From the NCBI RefSeq assembly GCF_003049665.1, contig NZ_PYWM01000006.1, positions 124,001 to 188,000 on the forward strand: DNA of 64,000 nucleotides, in the 5' to 3' direction. A program made the position numbers and the translations under genes. The stretch comes from Lysinibacillus mangiferihumi (GTDB lineage Bacteria; Bacillota; Bacilli; Bacillales_A; Planococcaceae). The notes beneath the pieces were generated by a model. It searched no databases, was not told where the DNA came from, and saw only the letters and a list, made by a program, of their open reading frames with translations. Below, in pieces: positions 1 through 9,029 of the stretch. Each line of letters begins with the position of its first letter. Within the stretch, counting starts at the first letter, position 1.

Positions 1-53
1 TAGTGGAGACATTTAAAAGTTCCCCAAGTAAAACCAACTATTTTTTAAAATTA

Positions 54-166
54 AAAATCCGCGTTTCGCCTTCTGTGGGTAAAGCATGAGTTGCAACATG
101 TACGAATGTAAGATGTTGTTCCTCATGTCTATTTTCCCTAGAGAGCTATGCGCGGATTTTGTTTTT
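54..166. ncRNA. candidate long-hairpin RNA or elaborate terminator
   Basis: Outer arms at 54-63 (AAAATCCGCG) and 151-160 (CGCGGATTTT) are perfect complements. Inside lie CATGAG (85-90)/CTCATG (122-127) and GCAACAT (93-99)/ATGTTGT (113-119), plus a GGG/CCC pair. Together they make one long interrupted hairpin of about 107 nt. U-rich runs follow the outer stem on both strands, so either strand could be terminated here. On the minus strand it lies just after corA and could be its terminator or 3' UTR. I do not recognise a known RNA family. Its identity is inference; the pairing is seen in the sequence. Confidence 0.4.
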
Positions 167-195
167 CAAAAAAATTGTTTTGTTACTGTTTTAAG

Positions 196-1158
196 TTACG
201 GTTTAAACAATTTGAACCAGCCTTTATATTTGAAAAACGCCAACATAAATAACCCAATCAATAGCATAATACCGAGAACGATAAAGTAGCTGTAACGGCC
301 ATGTAGTTCAGGCATATTATCAAAATTCATGCCATAAACTCCTGCTATAAATGTTAATGGAATGAAAATGGTGGAGACAATTGTAAGCATCATCATAATG
401 CCATTCATTCGGCTAGAGTTCATAGCCATATAGCTATCACGCATATCTGCGGTCAGCTCACGATTAGATTCGACCATTTCCGTAAGCTTGACTAAATGGT
501 CGTGAATATCCCCGAAGTAGGCTCTTTCTGATTTTTTTAGGGCAAAGCGATAAGAATTAAGTATTCGGTATAATAGGTCGCGCATTGGTAAAATGGTGCG
601 TCGTAAATGGAGCAAATCACTGCGGAATTCAAAAACAATTTGCATCGCATTTACATTACTTTGATAAGTTAATTCATCTTCAAGCGCATTCAAATGGTCC
701 TCAATTTTATAGACGAGAGGGAAATAACTATCAACTATTTTATCAATCGTTTGATAGGTAAGGAAAAAAGTACCGCGTTCCCAATATTTCGGTTGCTCTT
801 CTAAAAGCTTCTGTACTTTATCGATTTCAGGTGCTACATTTTTGTGGAATGTCACAATAAAATGATCGGAAACGAAAATATTTAATTCCTCAGCAATTAA
901 CGTTTCTTCATTCAGTTTATGAATAACGAAAAAGTGATAGTCTTCGTAAAAATCCAACTTTGGTCGTTGTAAACGCATTAAGCAGTCTTCAATCGCAAGT
1001 GGATGAAAGTGGAAAAATGTATCGAGCAATAATTCTTCTTCAGTAGTTGGGCAACTAAAATCTACCCAATACCATTCGTAATGGTTTTGCTTAATGTTTT
1101 CAAGTGGAAAGTCCTTTATTAATTGTTGATCTTTCGTCATGGCCATCGTGCGAATCAC
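196..1158 (-). CDS. corA: CorA-family magnesium/divalent cation transporter
   Basis: CorA-type inner-membrane Mg2+ channel of about 320 residues, resembling B. subtilis YfjQ. The long cytoplasmic domain has the family blocks FHFHPLAIEDC and LLRRTILPMRDLLYR-like helices. It is followed by two C-terminal membrane helices, and the first ends in the signature YGMNF. The GMN motif forms the Mg2+ selectivity filter in this family. I place the start at the GTG at 1158 (MIRTMAMTKD), because a GAGGTGA ribosome site sits 6-7 bases upstream. An in-frame GTG at 1167 overlaps that site, and ATG 1137/1143 are later alternatives. It is transcribed away from the ctsR operon as a single gene. Confidence 0.9.
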   Translation of the reverse strand: MIRTMAMTKDQQLIKDFPLENIKQNHYEWYWVDFSCPTTEEELLLDTFFHFHPLAIEDCLMRLQRPKLDFYEDYHFFVIHKLNEETLIAEELNIFVSDHFIVTFHKNVAPEIDKVQKLLEEQPKYWERGTFFLTYQTIDKIVDSYFPLVYKIEDHLNALEDELTYQSNVNAMQIVFEFRSDLLHLRRTILPMRDLLYRILNSYRFALKKSERAYFGDIHDHLVKLTEMVESNRELTADMRDSYMAMNSSRMNGIMMMLTIVSTIFIPLTFIAGVYGMNFDNMPELHGRYSYFIVLGIMLLIGLFMLAFFKYKGWFKLFKP

Positions 1159-1318
1159 GGCATTCACCTCAAATCTGTTTTTCTCATTTTAAATAAGCAC
1201 GAAGTCTCCCCTCAAAGCGTAAAAAGTAAAAGAAGACATTGGAAACGTCAGATCAAGTACCCGTAGTACTTATAGTACACCACTAAGTTGCAAGGATGCA
1301 TCAGGAAGGGATGGAACC

Positions 1319-1996
1319 TTACTCTTTATAGCATATCCAACCACCAAATAATGTCGTTGCAAAAAAACGTGATGGCTGCGTAAAGCCTGCCTGCTGTAGA
1401 AGCGTAACAATGTCATCTTCACGCATAAATGAAAGCGAGCGAATGGACTGCTCCATGCTAGCTAAATCAGTAGTGGAAAGTTTTGTGTGCTGCAGCCAAT
1501 ACGCGCGCCAGAGGTCAAATTGTAGCTCTGTTTCAGAAGAGTTAAGCTGTCCATATTTAGAAACAAGTACAAATGGTGCCCCTGATTTTAAATGGCTTGC
1601 AATCCCTTTTAATGTAGCAAGCTTCTCCTCATAGGAATCAATAAAATGAAGTACAAGTATACAGCTAGCAGCATCAAACTTTGTTGCAGGGATTGGTGCA
1701 GTTAGCATGGTGCCTTGTAGTAATGAAATCGCATTTGGTAGTGAATGTAGACGGTTTTCTGCAATTTCCAACATGGCTTCAGATGGATCGATACCGACAA
1801 AGGACCACTGTGGCCTTTGTTCAGCTAACTGTAGTATTTCATTGCCACTGCCTGAACCAACAACTAAAAAACTAGCATTCTCTTGTAAAGCGGATTGATA
1901 AAAAGTTTTCGTTAAACGAAGCATCGTATCGTAACTCGGTAAAGTACGACGAATGCCTTTTTCATACTCGTTCGCAAGTGTGCTGTTAAATTCCAT
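1319..1996 (-). CDS. class I SAM-dependent methyltransferase
   Basis: A 225-residue soluble protein with a Rossmann-type methyltransferase core. Motif I is VVGSGSGNEIL (around residues 46-56), followed by an acidic end of strand 2 in FVGIDPSEAML. A motif IV-like stretch FDAASCILVLHFI is at about 108-120. These show SAM binding; no substrate can be assigned. The methyltransferase_12/25 type fold is common among small-molecule or tRNA methylases. A GAAAGG ribosome site lies about 13 bases before the ATG, which is rather long spacing. It is co-oriented with corA but separated by about 160 bases, so probably an independent unit. Confidence 0.8.
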   Translation of the reverse strand: MEFNSTLANEYEKGIRRTLPSYDTMLRLTKTFYQSALQENASFLVVGSGSGNEILQLAEQRPQWSFVGIDPSEAMLEIAENRLHSLPNAISLLQGTMLTAPIPATKFDAASCILVLHFIDSYEEKLATLKGIASHLKSGAPFVLVSKYGQLNSSETELQFDLWRAYWLQHTKLSTTDLASMEQSIRSLSFMREDDIVTLLQQAGFTQPSRFFATTLFGGWICYKE

Positions 1997-2121
1997 CTGT
2001 GTATCACATACCTTTCAAATTAATTTTAAAATTGTCGAAACGATTTGAAACTATTTAGCGTATTGCTCCGTAAATAATAGTATTAATAATAAAGACATAT
2101 TAAAAAGGGAAGGTTGCATAT

Positions 2122-2427
2122 ATGGAAACAAAATGGTCTAAGGTCATCATACATGCCAGTGCGTTTTTTGCGCCATTTTTAGTGCCGATTATATTTTTCT
2201 TAATTAGTTCGGAAGAAGAAGTGAAAACCGTTTCTGTGCAAGCTTTATTGTTCCAAATCGTAATGGGCGTACTAATTGTCATTGCCATTATTTTAAGTTT
2301 TGTATTAATTGGTTTACCTTTCTTACTAGTATTTATCGCTATGGTATACATCGTACCAATTATAGGAATCGTAAAGGCTATTTTAGAGGAACCTTGGCGT
2401 TATCCGATTGTTGGTCGCTGGGTATAA
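2122..2427 (+). CDS. DUF4870-type small membrane protein
   Basis: A 101-residue protein with three hydrophobic segments (about residues 9-28, 41-63 and 65-86) joined by short loops. It has the W-proximal ending EEPWRYPIVGRWV. The layout and the charged SSEEEVK stretch after the first helix match small Firmicute membrane proteins of the DUF4870 family, whose function is not known. An AGGGAAGG ribosome site precedes the ATG. It is monocistronic: an intrinsic terminator follows directly. The antisense reading frame over it has no ribosome site and is a shadow. Confidence 0.65.
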   Translation: METKWSKVIIHASAFFAPFLVPIIFFLISSEEEVKTVSVQALLFQIVMGVLIVIAIILSFVLIGLPFLLVFIAMVYIVPIIGIVKAILEEPWRYPIVGRWV

Positions 2428-2436
2428 TTTATAAAG

Positions 2437-2475
2437 ACGCAAGTATATGCAAAAAGCATATGCTTGCGTTTTTTC
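2437..2475 (+). terminator. intrinsic terminator of the DUF4870 gene
   Basis: A 14-bp stem, ACGCAAGTATATGC paired with GCATATGCTTGCGT (one wobble), has a 5-base A-rich loop and is followed by TTTTTT. It separates the small membrane protein from the ctsR operon. Confidence 0.85.
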
Positions 2476-2584
2476 TATAAGTAAAAGGGTACATTAAAGG
2501 ATAAGTACGTTTTCGATGGTTAAAATTCTTTTACAAGCCAATTAGCGATAACAATTGCTTTAGACATTTCTCTGTGCGAATTAA

Positions 2585-2643
2585 TTGCAATTATTTTCAA
2601 GCGTTTTGTATAATATACTCAAAGATAGTCAAAGATAGTCAAA
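2585..2643 (+). promoter_or_regulatory. ctsR promoter with three CtsR heptads
   Basis: A vegetative promoter is seen as TTGCAA (2585-2590), an 18-base spacer and TATAAT (2609-2614). Overlapping the start-point are three direct heptads spaced by GAT: ACTCAAA (2617-2623), AGTCAAA (2627-2633) and AGTCAAA (2637-2643). The last two match the published CtsR operator layout (A/G GTCAAA, 3 bp, A/G GTCAAA). The position downstream of the -10 fits repression by CtsR of its own operon, relieved by heat or protein stress. Confidence 0.85.
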
Positions 2644-2674
2644 GTCAGTGAGGTAAGCGAGGTGTATTCCTAAC

Positions 2675-3145
2675 ATGCGTAATATTTCAGACATCATAGA
2701 AGGCTACTTAAAGCAAGTACTTGAATTAGGTGGAGAAGGGCATATTGAAATTAAACGAAGTGAAATTGCAGATAAATTTCAATGTGTGCCCTCACAAATA
2801 AATTATGTAATTAATACAAGATTTACAGCCGAGCGGGGTTACCTTGTTGAAAGTAAACGGGGTGGGGGTGGATACATTCGAATTTTACGTGTCCGTGCAA
2901 ACTCACAAATTGATTTAATCGATGATGTGCTCCTACAAATTGAAGGTGGAGCCTCGCAAACGGTGGCGGAGGATTTAGTATATCGTTTAATTGATGAGCA
3001 GGTTATTTCAAAGCGAGAAGCGAAATTAATGTTAGCAGCGGTTGACCGCTCGACTTTAGATTTGCAGCTACCTTTACGGGATAGCATTCGAGCGAAAATT
3101 TTGCGAGCGATGTTAACCACTATAAAATACGAAAAGCAAAAGTAA
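2675..3145 (+). CDS. ctsR: CtsR, class III heat-shock repressor
   Basis: A 156-residue DNA-binding repressor of clp genes. The N-terminal winged helix-turn-helix begins MRNISDIIEGYLKQVLE. It contains the glycine-rich wing with RGGGGYIRI (about residues 62-70), whose arginine contacts the operator and is the site phosphorylated by McsB in relatives. The C-terminal helical domain mediates dimerisation. Length equals the usual 150-156. A GAGGTG ribosome site lies 9 bases before the ATG. It is the first gene of the ctsR-mcsA-mcsB-clpC operon and is predicted to repress it through the heptads at 2617-2643. Confidence 0.97.
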   Translation: MRNISDIIEGYLKQVLELGGEGHIEIKRSEIADKFQCVPSQINYVINTRFTAERGYLVESKRGGGGYIRILRVRANSQIDLIDDVLLQIEGGASQTVAEDLVYRLIDEQVISKREAKLMLAAVDRSTLDLQLPLRDSIRAKILRAMLTTIKYEKQK

Positions 3146-3158
3146 AGAGGTGAGGGAA

Positions 3159-3701
3159 ATGATTTGCGAACATTGCAAGCAACGCAATGCGACAGTAACT
3201 GTGACACAAGTTCAAAATGGGCAGAAGGTGGAGCACCATTATTGCGATGTCTGTGCCTCGCAGTTCCATCCGTTCCATGCAGAGTTTAAACAAGAGCCTG
3301 TATCGATTCAACAATTGTTATCCAATTGGTTTGGCTCACCTACATGGCAAAAAGTTGGTGAAAAACAGCAAGCGCCACCTCAGCAACAAACATGTCCACA
3401 ATGTGGATTTACGTATAAGCGATTTTTAAAAGAAGGTAAATTTGGATGTACCAGTTGCTATGACACATTTAGTGAGCATTTGCCAAAGCTCTTTAATCGC
3501 ATTCAAGCGGGGCCACAGCATATAGGAAAAATGCCTGGTGCTCGAAGCAATGTTTTTGTCATTAAAAAGCAAATTGAAGATATTCGAAAACGCATGAAGG
3601 CCGCTGTTGACGAGGAGCAGTTTGAAGAAGCAGCGAAGCTTCGCGACGAAGCAAAAAATCTCGAACAGCAGCTACAATTCGAAGGTGGTGATGTGACATG
3701 A
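3159..3701 (+). CDS. mcsA: McsA, activator of the McsB arginine kinase
   Basis: An activator and partner of McsB, about 180 residues. Two zinc-binding Cys clusters are visible: CEHC near the N-terminus with CDVC at about residue 28, then CPQC and CTSC at about 80-105. A C-terminal UVR domain (EEQFEEAAKLRDEAKNLEQQ) is the ClpC-binding type helix pair. I choose ATG 3159, which has AAAGAGGTG 7-14 bases upstream; the in-frame GTG at 3150 is part of that ribosome site. It starts 13 bases after ctsR and overlaps mcsB by 4 bases, implying translational coupling. Confidence 0.95.
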   Translation: MICEHCKQRNATVTVTQVQNGQKVEHHYCDVCASQFHPFHAEFKQEPVSIQQLLSNWFGSPTWQKVGEKQQAPPQQQTCPQCGFTYKRFLKEGKFGCTSCYDTFSEHLPKLFNRIQAGPQHIGKMPGARSNVFVIKKQIEDIRKRMKAAVDEEQFEEAAKLRDEAKNLEQQLQFEGGDVT

Positions 3702-4807
3702 TGATTGAATCGTTTTTAGCGCGAGCTACACCTGCATGGATGGAAATGGAGGATGATTATTCAGATATCGTCATCAGTACACGCATTCGGCTTGCTCGAA
3801 ACTTAGATGGCTATCGTTTCCCTTTAGTTTTTTCAGAAAATGAAGCGTTACAAGTAGAGCAAGCTGTGACACATGCCATTCAAGACAGTCCGAAACTTCA
3901 AGAAAGATATTCTTATTTTTCCATAAAAGATTTAACACCGTTACAACGTCAAATTTTAGTTGAAAAGCATTTAATTAGTCCACAGCTTGCGAAAAAAGAG
4001 CAAGTCGGTTCCATGTTGCTGTCTGAAGATGAATCAATTTGCATTATGGTGAACGAAGAAGACCATTTACGCATTCAATGTATGACGGCGAGTTTTCAAC
4101 TTCAGAAGGCATACGAGGAAGCAAATAAAATTGATCGTGCCTTAGAAGGAGCCTTGCCATATGCATTTCGAGATACTTTCGGCTATTTAACAAGTTGCCC
4201 AACGAATATTGGTACTGGCTTACGTGCTTCCGTTATGATGCACCTTCCCGCACTTACACTGACAGGTCAGATGAATCAAATTATCAATGCAATGACGCGT
4301 TTAGGGATGACTGTCAGGGGTATATACGGTGAAGGTAGCGAAAATTTAGGGAATGTTTACCAAGTATCGAATCAGATTACACTGGGTAAGACAGAAGAAG
4401 ATATTTTAGCAGACATTCAAAGTGTTGCAGAAAAAATTATTCAAAAAGAACGGCAGGCAAGAAATAAGCTAATGGAAAAAGCGGAACTTGCCTTAGAAGA
4501 TCGGATATACAGAGCTTTAGGTACATTAACGCATGCACGCATTTTAACAAGTGAGGAAGCGGCGACCTGTCTATCGAATGTACGTTTAGGTGTAGATTTA
4601 CAGTTGATTGATAATATTAAAGCAACCACATTGAACGAGTGTGTGGTCAGTATGCAACCAGGATTTTTACAGCACTATGCAGGAGAAGCTTTACCACCTG
4701 CTGAACGAGATCGAGTTCGAGCAAAAATGCTGCGAGAGGCATTATTTCTCGAAACAATGAGTAAGCCTACTATAGGGGGAAAAGGAGAGGATTCATATGA
4801 TGTTTAA
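3698..4807 (+). CDS. mcsB: McsB protein-arginine kinase
   Basis: A phosphagen-kinase-fold enzyme that phosphorylates arginines on aggregated or damaged proteins, marking them for ClpC-ClpP. The catalytic domain shows [15 protein letters not shown] (about residues 25-39), the loop [11 protein letters not shown] at about 125-135, and the region [15 protein letters not shown]. Length of about 369 is normal. Two adjacent ATGs (3698, 3701) could start it, preceded by AAGGTGG. The end overlaps the start of clpC by about 11 bases, so kinase and unfoldase are probably made in step. Confidence 0.96.
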   Translation: MMIESFLARATPAWMEMEDDYSDIVISTRIRLARNLDGYRFPLVFSENEALQVEQAVTHAIQDSPKLQERYSYFSIKDLTPLQRQILVEKHLISPQLAKKEQVGSMLLSEDESICIMVNEEDHLRIQCMTASFQLQKAYEEANKIDRALEGALPYAFRDTFGYLTSCPTNIGTGLRASVMMHLPALTLTGQMNQIINAMTRLGMTVRGIYGEGSENLGNVYQVSNQITLGKTEEDILADIQSVAEKIIQKERQARNKLMEKAELALEDRIYRALGTLTHARILTSEEAATCLSNVRLGVDLQLIDNIKATTLNECVVSMQPGFLQHYAGEALPPAERDRVRAKMLREALFLETMSKPTIGGKGEDSYDV

Positions 4808-7241
4808 TCGTTTTACACAACGCGCACAAAAAGTATTACAACTTGCACAGGAAGAGGCAATTCGTTGGAAGCACGAATCAATAGGAACAGAGCACATTCT
4901 TTTAGGGCTTATTCGTGAAGGCGGTGGTATTGCAGCGAAAGCATTAGAAGCCATCGATATTAGCCCTCAAATGATTGAAGCAGGGATTGAAGAGTTAGTT
5001 GGCAAAGGAACAGAGGATGTTGGACCAATCGTTCATTACACACCACGTGCCAAAAAAGTAATTGAACTATCTGTCGATGAGTCACGTAAATTAGGCCATT
5101 CCTATATCGGTACGGAGCACTTACTATTAGCGCTTATTCGTGAAGGTGAAGGGGTAGCCGCTCGTGTGTTAAACAATGCAGGTGTAGGCTTAAACAAAGC
5201 TCGTCAGCAAGTATTACTGTTGTTAGGTAATAATGATAACGCACAATCTGGACAACAAGCGACGCAGGCTGCAAATACGCCGACTTTAGATAGCTTGGCG
5301 CGCGATTTAACTCAAATTGCCCGTGAAGGTTCACTAGACCCTGTGATTGGTCGCAGTAAGGAAATTACACGCGTTATTGAAGTACTATCACGTCGTACGA
5401 AAAATAACCCTGTGCTAATTGGTGAGCCAGGTGTAGGTAAAACGGCAATCGCTGAAGGCTTAGCACAACAAATTATTAACAACGAAGTACCAGAAATTTT
5501 GCGTGATAAACGTGTTATGACGCTTGATATGGGGACGGTTGTAGCCGGTACTAAATACCGTGGTGAATTTGAGGATCGCTTGAAAAAAGTGATGGATGAA
5601 ATTCGACAAGCAGGCAATGTTATTTTATTCATTGATGAATTGCATACATTAATTGGTGCTGGGGGAGCAGAAGGTGCAATTGATGCATCAAACATTTTAA
5701 AACCATCCCTAGCACGTGGAGAATTACAATGTATTGGTGCTACAACATTAGATGAGTACCGCAAATACATCGAAAAGGATGCAGCGTTAGAGCGCCGCTT
5801 CCAACCAATTCAAGTGGATGAACCAACTGTCGAAGAGGCGATTCAAATTATTCACGGTTTACGCGATCGCTATGAGGCACATCACCGTGTGAAAATTACA
5901 GATGAAGCAATTGAAGCAGCGGCAAAAATGAGTGATCGTTATATTTCAGACCGCTTCTTGCCTGATAAAGCCATCGACTTAATCGATGAAGCAGGTTCAA
6001 AAGTTCGCTTACGTTCATTTGCGGTGCCACCAAACTTAAAAGCACTAGAAGATAAACTTGAAAATGTTCGTTCTGAAAAAAATGCGGCTGTGTCTGGTCA
6101 GGAATTTGAAAAGGCTGCTTCGTTAAGAGATACAGAGCAAAAGCTAAAAGACGAAATTGAAACGACACGTAAAACATGGAAAGAAGAACAAGGCAAAGCA
6201 GAATCGAAAGTGACAGTTGACGATGTGGCAGCAGTCGTTTCTATGTGGACTGGAATACCAGTAGCTAAAATTGCCCATGAAGAATCAGCTAAACTATTAC
6301 ATCTTGAAGAAGAGTTACACAAGCGCGTTGTTGGTCAAGGCGAGGCAGTCGAGGCAATTTCTCGTGCAATTCGACGTGCAAGAGCTGGTTTAAAAGATCC
6401 AAAACGTCCAATCGGTTCATTTATTTTCCTTGGTCCTACAGGGGTGGGGAAAACAGAACTAGCTAGAGCGCTGGCAGAAGTAATGTTTGGTGATGAAGAT
6501 GCGATGATTCGCGTTGACATGTCTGAATATATGGAGAAACATTCGACTTCACGTTTAGTTGGCTCACCTCCTGGTTATGTAGGCTTTGATGATGGTGGTC
6601 AGTTAACAGAAAAAGTTCGACGTAAACCATATTCTGTTGTGCTTCTTGATGAAATTGAGAAAGCTCACCCAGATGTTTTCAATATTTTACTTCAAGTGCT
6701 TGAAGATGGTCGGTTAACAGATTCTAAAGGACGTGTCGTTGATTTCCGTAATACGGTTGTTATTATGACTTCAAACGTCGGTGCGGATGCGCTAAAATAT
6801 CAAAAAAATCTTGGCTTCAGCTTAGGAAGCTCAGAGTCGAAACATAAAGATATGAAGGGCACAATGCTTGAAGAATTGAAAAAAGCATTCCGTCCTGAAT
6901 TCCTAAACCGTATCGACGAAATGATTGTGTTCCATTCATTAGAAAAAGAACACTTAAAAGAAATCATTTCAATGATGGCCAATACGCTAACAAAACGTCT
7001 GCAAGAACAAGATATTACGTTAGAGTTAACAGATGCAGCACTCAATAAAATTGCAGAGGAAGGCTACGACCCTCAATATGGTGCTCGTCCACTCCGTCGT
7101 GCATTGCAAAAACAAGTGGAAGACCGTCTATCGGAAGAACTGCTGAAAGGCAATGTAGAAAAAGGAAACCAAGTCGTCATTGATTATGTGAATGATGAAT
7201 TCGTCGTGAAGAAAAAAGAAGGCGTTTCAATTTCCAAATAA
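4797..7241 (+). CDS. clpC: ClpC AAA+ unfoldase
   Basis: An 814-residue Hsp100 chaperone that unfolds substrates for the ClpP protease. There are two N-terminal Clp repeats (residues about 1-145). The first AAA+ module has Walker A GEPGVGKT at about 209-216. A middle domain with a UVR-like helix follows at about 415-460. The second AAA+ module has GPTGVGKT near 546. Walker B-type FIDELHTL and [11 protein letters not shown] are also seen. The start is one of two adjacent ATGs (4797 or 4800) behind GGAGAGG. It is the last gene of the CtsR-controlled operon, ended by the hairpin at 7274. Confidence 0.98.
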   Translation: MMFNRFTQRAQKVLQLAQEEAIRWKHESIGTEHILLGLIREGGGIAAKALEAIDISPQMIEAGIEELVGKGTEDVGPIVHYTPRAKKVIELSVDESRKLGHSYIGTEHLLLALIREGEGVAARVLNNAGVGLNKARQQVLLLLGNNDNAQSGQQATQAANTPTLDSLARDLTQIAREGSLDPVIGRSKEITRVIEVLSRRTKNNPVLIGEPGVGKTAIAEGLAQQIINNEVPEILRDKRVMTLDMGTVVAGTKYRGEFEDRLKKVMDEIRQAGNVILFIDELHTLIGAGGAEGAIDASNILKPSLARGELQCIGATTLDEYRKYIEKDAALERRFQPIQVDEPTVEEAIQIIHGLRDRYEAHHRVKITDEAIEAAAKMSDRYISDRFLPDKAIDLIDEAGSKVRLRSFAVPPNLKALEDKLENVRSEKNAAVSGQEFEKAASLRDTEQKLKDEIETTRKTWKEEQGKAESKVTVDDVAAVVSMWTGIPVAKIAHEESAKLLHLEEELHKRVVGQGEAVEAISRAIRRARAGLKDPKRPIGSFIFLGPTGVGKTELARALAEVMFGDEDAMIRVDMSEYMEKHSTSRLVGSPPGYVGFDDGGQLTEKVRRKPYSVVLLDEIEKAHPDVFNILLQVLEDGRLTDSKGRVVDFRNTVVIMTSNVGADALKYQKNLGFSLGSSESKHKDMKGTMLEELKKAFRPEFLNRIDEMIVFHSLEKEHLKEIISMMANTLTKRLQEQDITLELTDAALNKIAEEGYDPQYGARPLRRALQKQVEDRLSEELLKGNVEKGNQVVIDYVNDEFVVKKKEGVSISK

Positions 7242-7273
7242 GCGGTTAGCCTATTTAACAAGCATAAATTCGG

Positions 7274-7311
7274 AAGACAGCGAGGCCTATCGTGCCAAGC
7301 TGTCTTTTTTT
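7274..7311 (+). terminator. terminator of the ctsR operon
   Basis: AAGACAGC (7274-7281) pairs with GCTGTCTT (7299-7306) across a 17-base loop and runs into TTTTTTT. It lies about 30 bases after the clpC stop. The stem is short but the U-tract is strong. Confidence 0.8.
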
Positions 7312-7351
7312 ATGTAAAATGAAAATAAGAACAAATATTCGAGGTGGTATG

Positions 7352-8728
7352 ATGGCGAAGAAAAAAACTAAATTTGTCTGTACAGGTTGTGGCTATGAAT
7401 CGGCAAAGTGGATGGGACGTTGTCCAGGATGTGGTGAATGGAATAAAATGGTTGAGGAAGTGGAGGTTGTGGCGAAAGGCCCTAGAGGAGCATTCCAACA
7501 CTCTGCAACCGTCACGCAAAAAGCTGTACCTATTATCCAAGTAGAAGCGGCTGAGGAGTCCCGTGTAGCTACAGAAATGGGTGAGCTCAATCGTGTCTTG
7601 GGCGGAGGAATTGTTCCGGGATCTCTAGTGTTAATCGGGGGTGATCCGGGTATAGGAAAATCGACATTGCTATTACAGGTCTCTGCGTTATTGTCCAATA
7701 AAGGTCATCGCGTGCTCTATATTTCTGGTGAGGAATCCATTCGACAAACGAAACTACGTGCAGAGCGTTTAGGGGTTGTATCTCAAGAGCTGTATATATA
7801 TTCGGAGACGAATTTAGAGTTGTTAAATCAAACAATCGACGATGTACAACCAAAGTTTGTTATTGTGGATTCTATCCAAACGGTGTTCCATCCAGAGGTG
7901 ACAAGTGCGCCAGGTAGTGTATCGCAAGTACGTGAATGTACAGCGGAGCTAATGCGGATAGCGAAAACAAAAGGCATTGCCATTTTCTTAGTTGGACATG
8001 TGACGAAGGAAGGGCAAATTGCGGGACCGCGTATTTTAGAGCATATGGTAGATACAGTGTTGTATTTCGAAGGAGAACGACATCATAACCACCGTATTTT
8101 ACGGAGCCAAAAAAACCGCTTTGGCTCTACAAATGAAATAGCTATCTTTGAAATGCTTCAGGGGGGCTTAAAGGAAGTTTTGAATCCGTCTGAGCTATTT
8201 TTACAGGAACGTTCACAAGGTGCAGCAGGTTCAACAATCGTGGCATCGATGGAGGGAACAAGGCCAATTTTAGTAGAAATCCAATCACTTGTAACCCCTA
8301 CAAGCTTTAATTATCCGAAACGGATGGCAACAGGGGTGGACCAAAACCGTGTGCAATTGCTTATGGCAGTGCTTGAAAAGCGCATGGGCCTCATGTTACA
8401 GGCACAAGATGCATATATTAAAGTTGCTGGCGGAGTAAAGCTAGATGAGCCTGCCATTGACTTAGCTGTCTTGACGAGTATTGTGTCTAGCTTTAAGGAT
8501 CAGGCAGTACGGGGAACAGATTGCTTTATTGGAGAAGTAGGGTTAACAGGAGAAGTTCGCCGTGTCACACGAATTGAACAACGTGTGCTAGAGGCGGCAA
8601 AGCTAGGGTTTAAGCGAGCATTTATCCCTGCTTCTAATATTGGCGGTTGGGATTTCCCACAAGGTATTGAAATAGTTGGTGTGGAAACAATTAAAGATGC
8701 ATTAAATGCCTGCTTTAGAGAGCTTTAA
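7352..8728 (+). CDS. radA: RadA/Sms DNA repair ATPase
   Basis: A 458-residue RecA-like branch-migration helicase for recombination intermediates. It has an N-terminal zinc motif [19 protein letters not shown], a Walker [11 protein letters not shown] at about 96-105, the RadA-specific KNRFG motif at about 255, and a C-terminal Lon-protease-like domain without proteolytic role. The start is ATG 7352, five bases after a GAGGTGG site. ATG 7349 is too close, and an upstream in-frame ATG lies inside the clpC terminator. In B. subtilis disA follows directly; here it does not. Confidence 0.97.
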   Translation: MAKKKTKFVCTGCGYESAKWMGRCPGCGEWNKMVEEVEVVAKGPRGAFQHSATVTQKAVPIIQVEAAEESRVATEMGELNRVLGGGIVPGSLVLIGGDPGIGKSTLLLQVSALLSNKGHRVLYISGEESIRQTKLRAERLGVVSQELYIYSETNLELLNQTIDDVQPKFVIVDSIQTVFHPEVTSAPGSVSQVRECTAELMRIAKTKGIAIFLVGHVTKEGQIAGPRILEHMVDTVLYFEGERHHNHRILRSQKNRFGSTNEIAIFEMLQGGLKEVLNPSELFLQERSQGAAGSTIVASMEGTRPILVEIQSLVTPTSFNYPKRMATGVDQNRVQLLMAVLEKRMGLMLQAQDAYIKVAGGVKLDEPAIDLAVLTSIVSSFKDQAVRGTDCFIGEVGLTGEVRRVTRIEQRVLEAAKLGFKRAFIPASNIGGWDFPQGIEIVGVETIKDALNACFREL

Positions 8729-9029
8729 AGACATGCAGTAATGCGTCATCATGTAGCGTCACGCTAGGCGTCTGTTGCTAGATGATGAAATGGTTTCAAC
8801 TAAAATAAATGCATGTTGGGCGACATCCTAGCATGCATTTTTACTTCATAGGTGCAACAATCATTAATTTCATGAAATTGGATAACAATTTTTGTGGAAA
8901 TTAGGCATCTCTTAAGCCTTCCATAACGTCCAATAAACTGAAGGAAATTTAATAATGTTTTGATGAGCTCAAAAAAGATTTTCTACAGTAAAATATGTAT
9001 AATCGAATATAAGAATTGGAGGTGACAGT
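8729..9029 (+). other. radA-yacL gap: terminator and yacL promoter region, no disA
   Basis: About 300 bases without a gene. A terminator hairpin (AAATGCATG 8807-8815 with CATGCATTT 8832-8840, then TTACTT) ends radA. A likely -10 TATAAT sits at 8998-9003, 27 bases before yacL, with no clear -35. I looked for disA-like sequence in all frames and saw none, so the gene is gone rather than decayed in place. Confidence 0.65.
8807..8845 (+). terminator. terminator after radA
   Basis: A 9-bp perfect stem AAATGCATG/CATGCATTT with a 16-base loop is followed by a short T-rich stretch. Confidence 0.65.

Noticed and set aside
54-166. 6S RNA, M-box or other known riboswitch at the window start
   Set aside because: The fold and sequence blocks did not match any of these families as I know them; left as unclassified.
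86-289. A 67-codon plus-strand frame at the window start
   Set aside because: It runs through the long hairpin and the antisense of corA, has no ribosome site, and its composition is Cys/Asn-rich without protein character.
2839-3207. A minus-strand frame over ctsR
   Set aside because: Shadow of ctsR/mcsA; no ribosome site and arginine/serine-rich composition typical of antisense reading.
5312-5770. A 152-codon minus-strand frame in clpC
   Set aside because: Antisense shadow of a strongly coding, codon-biased gene; no start context.
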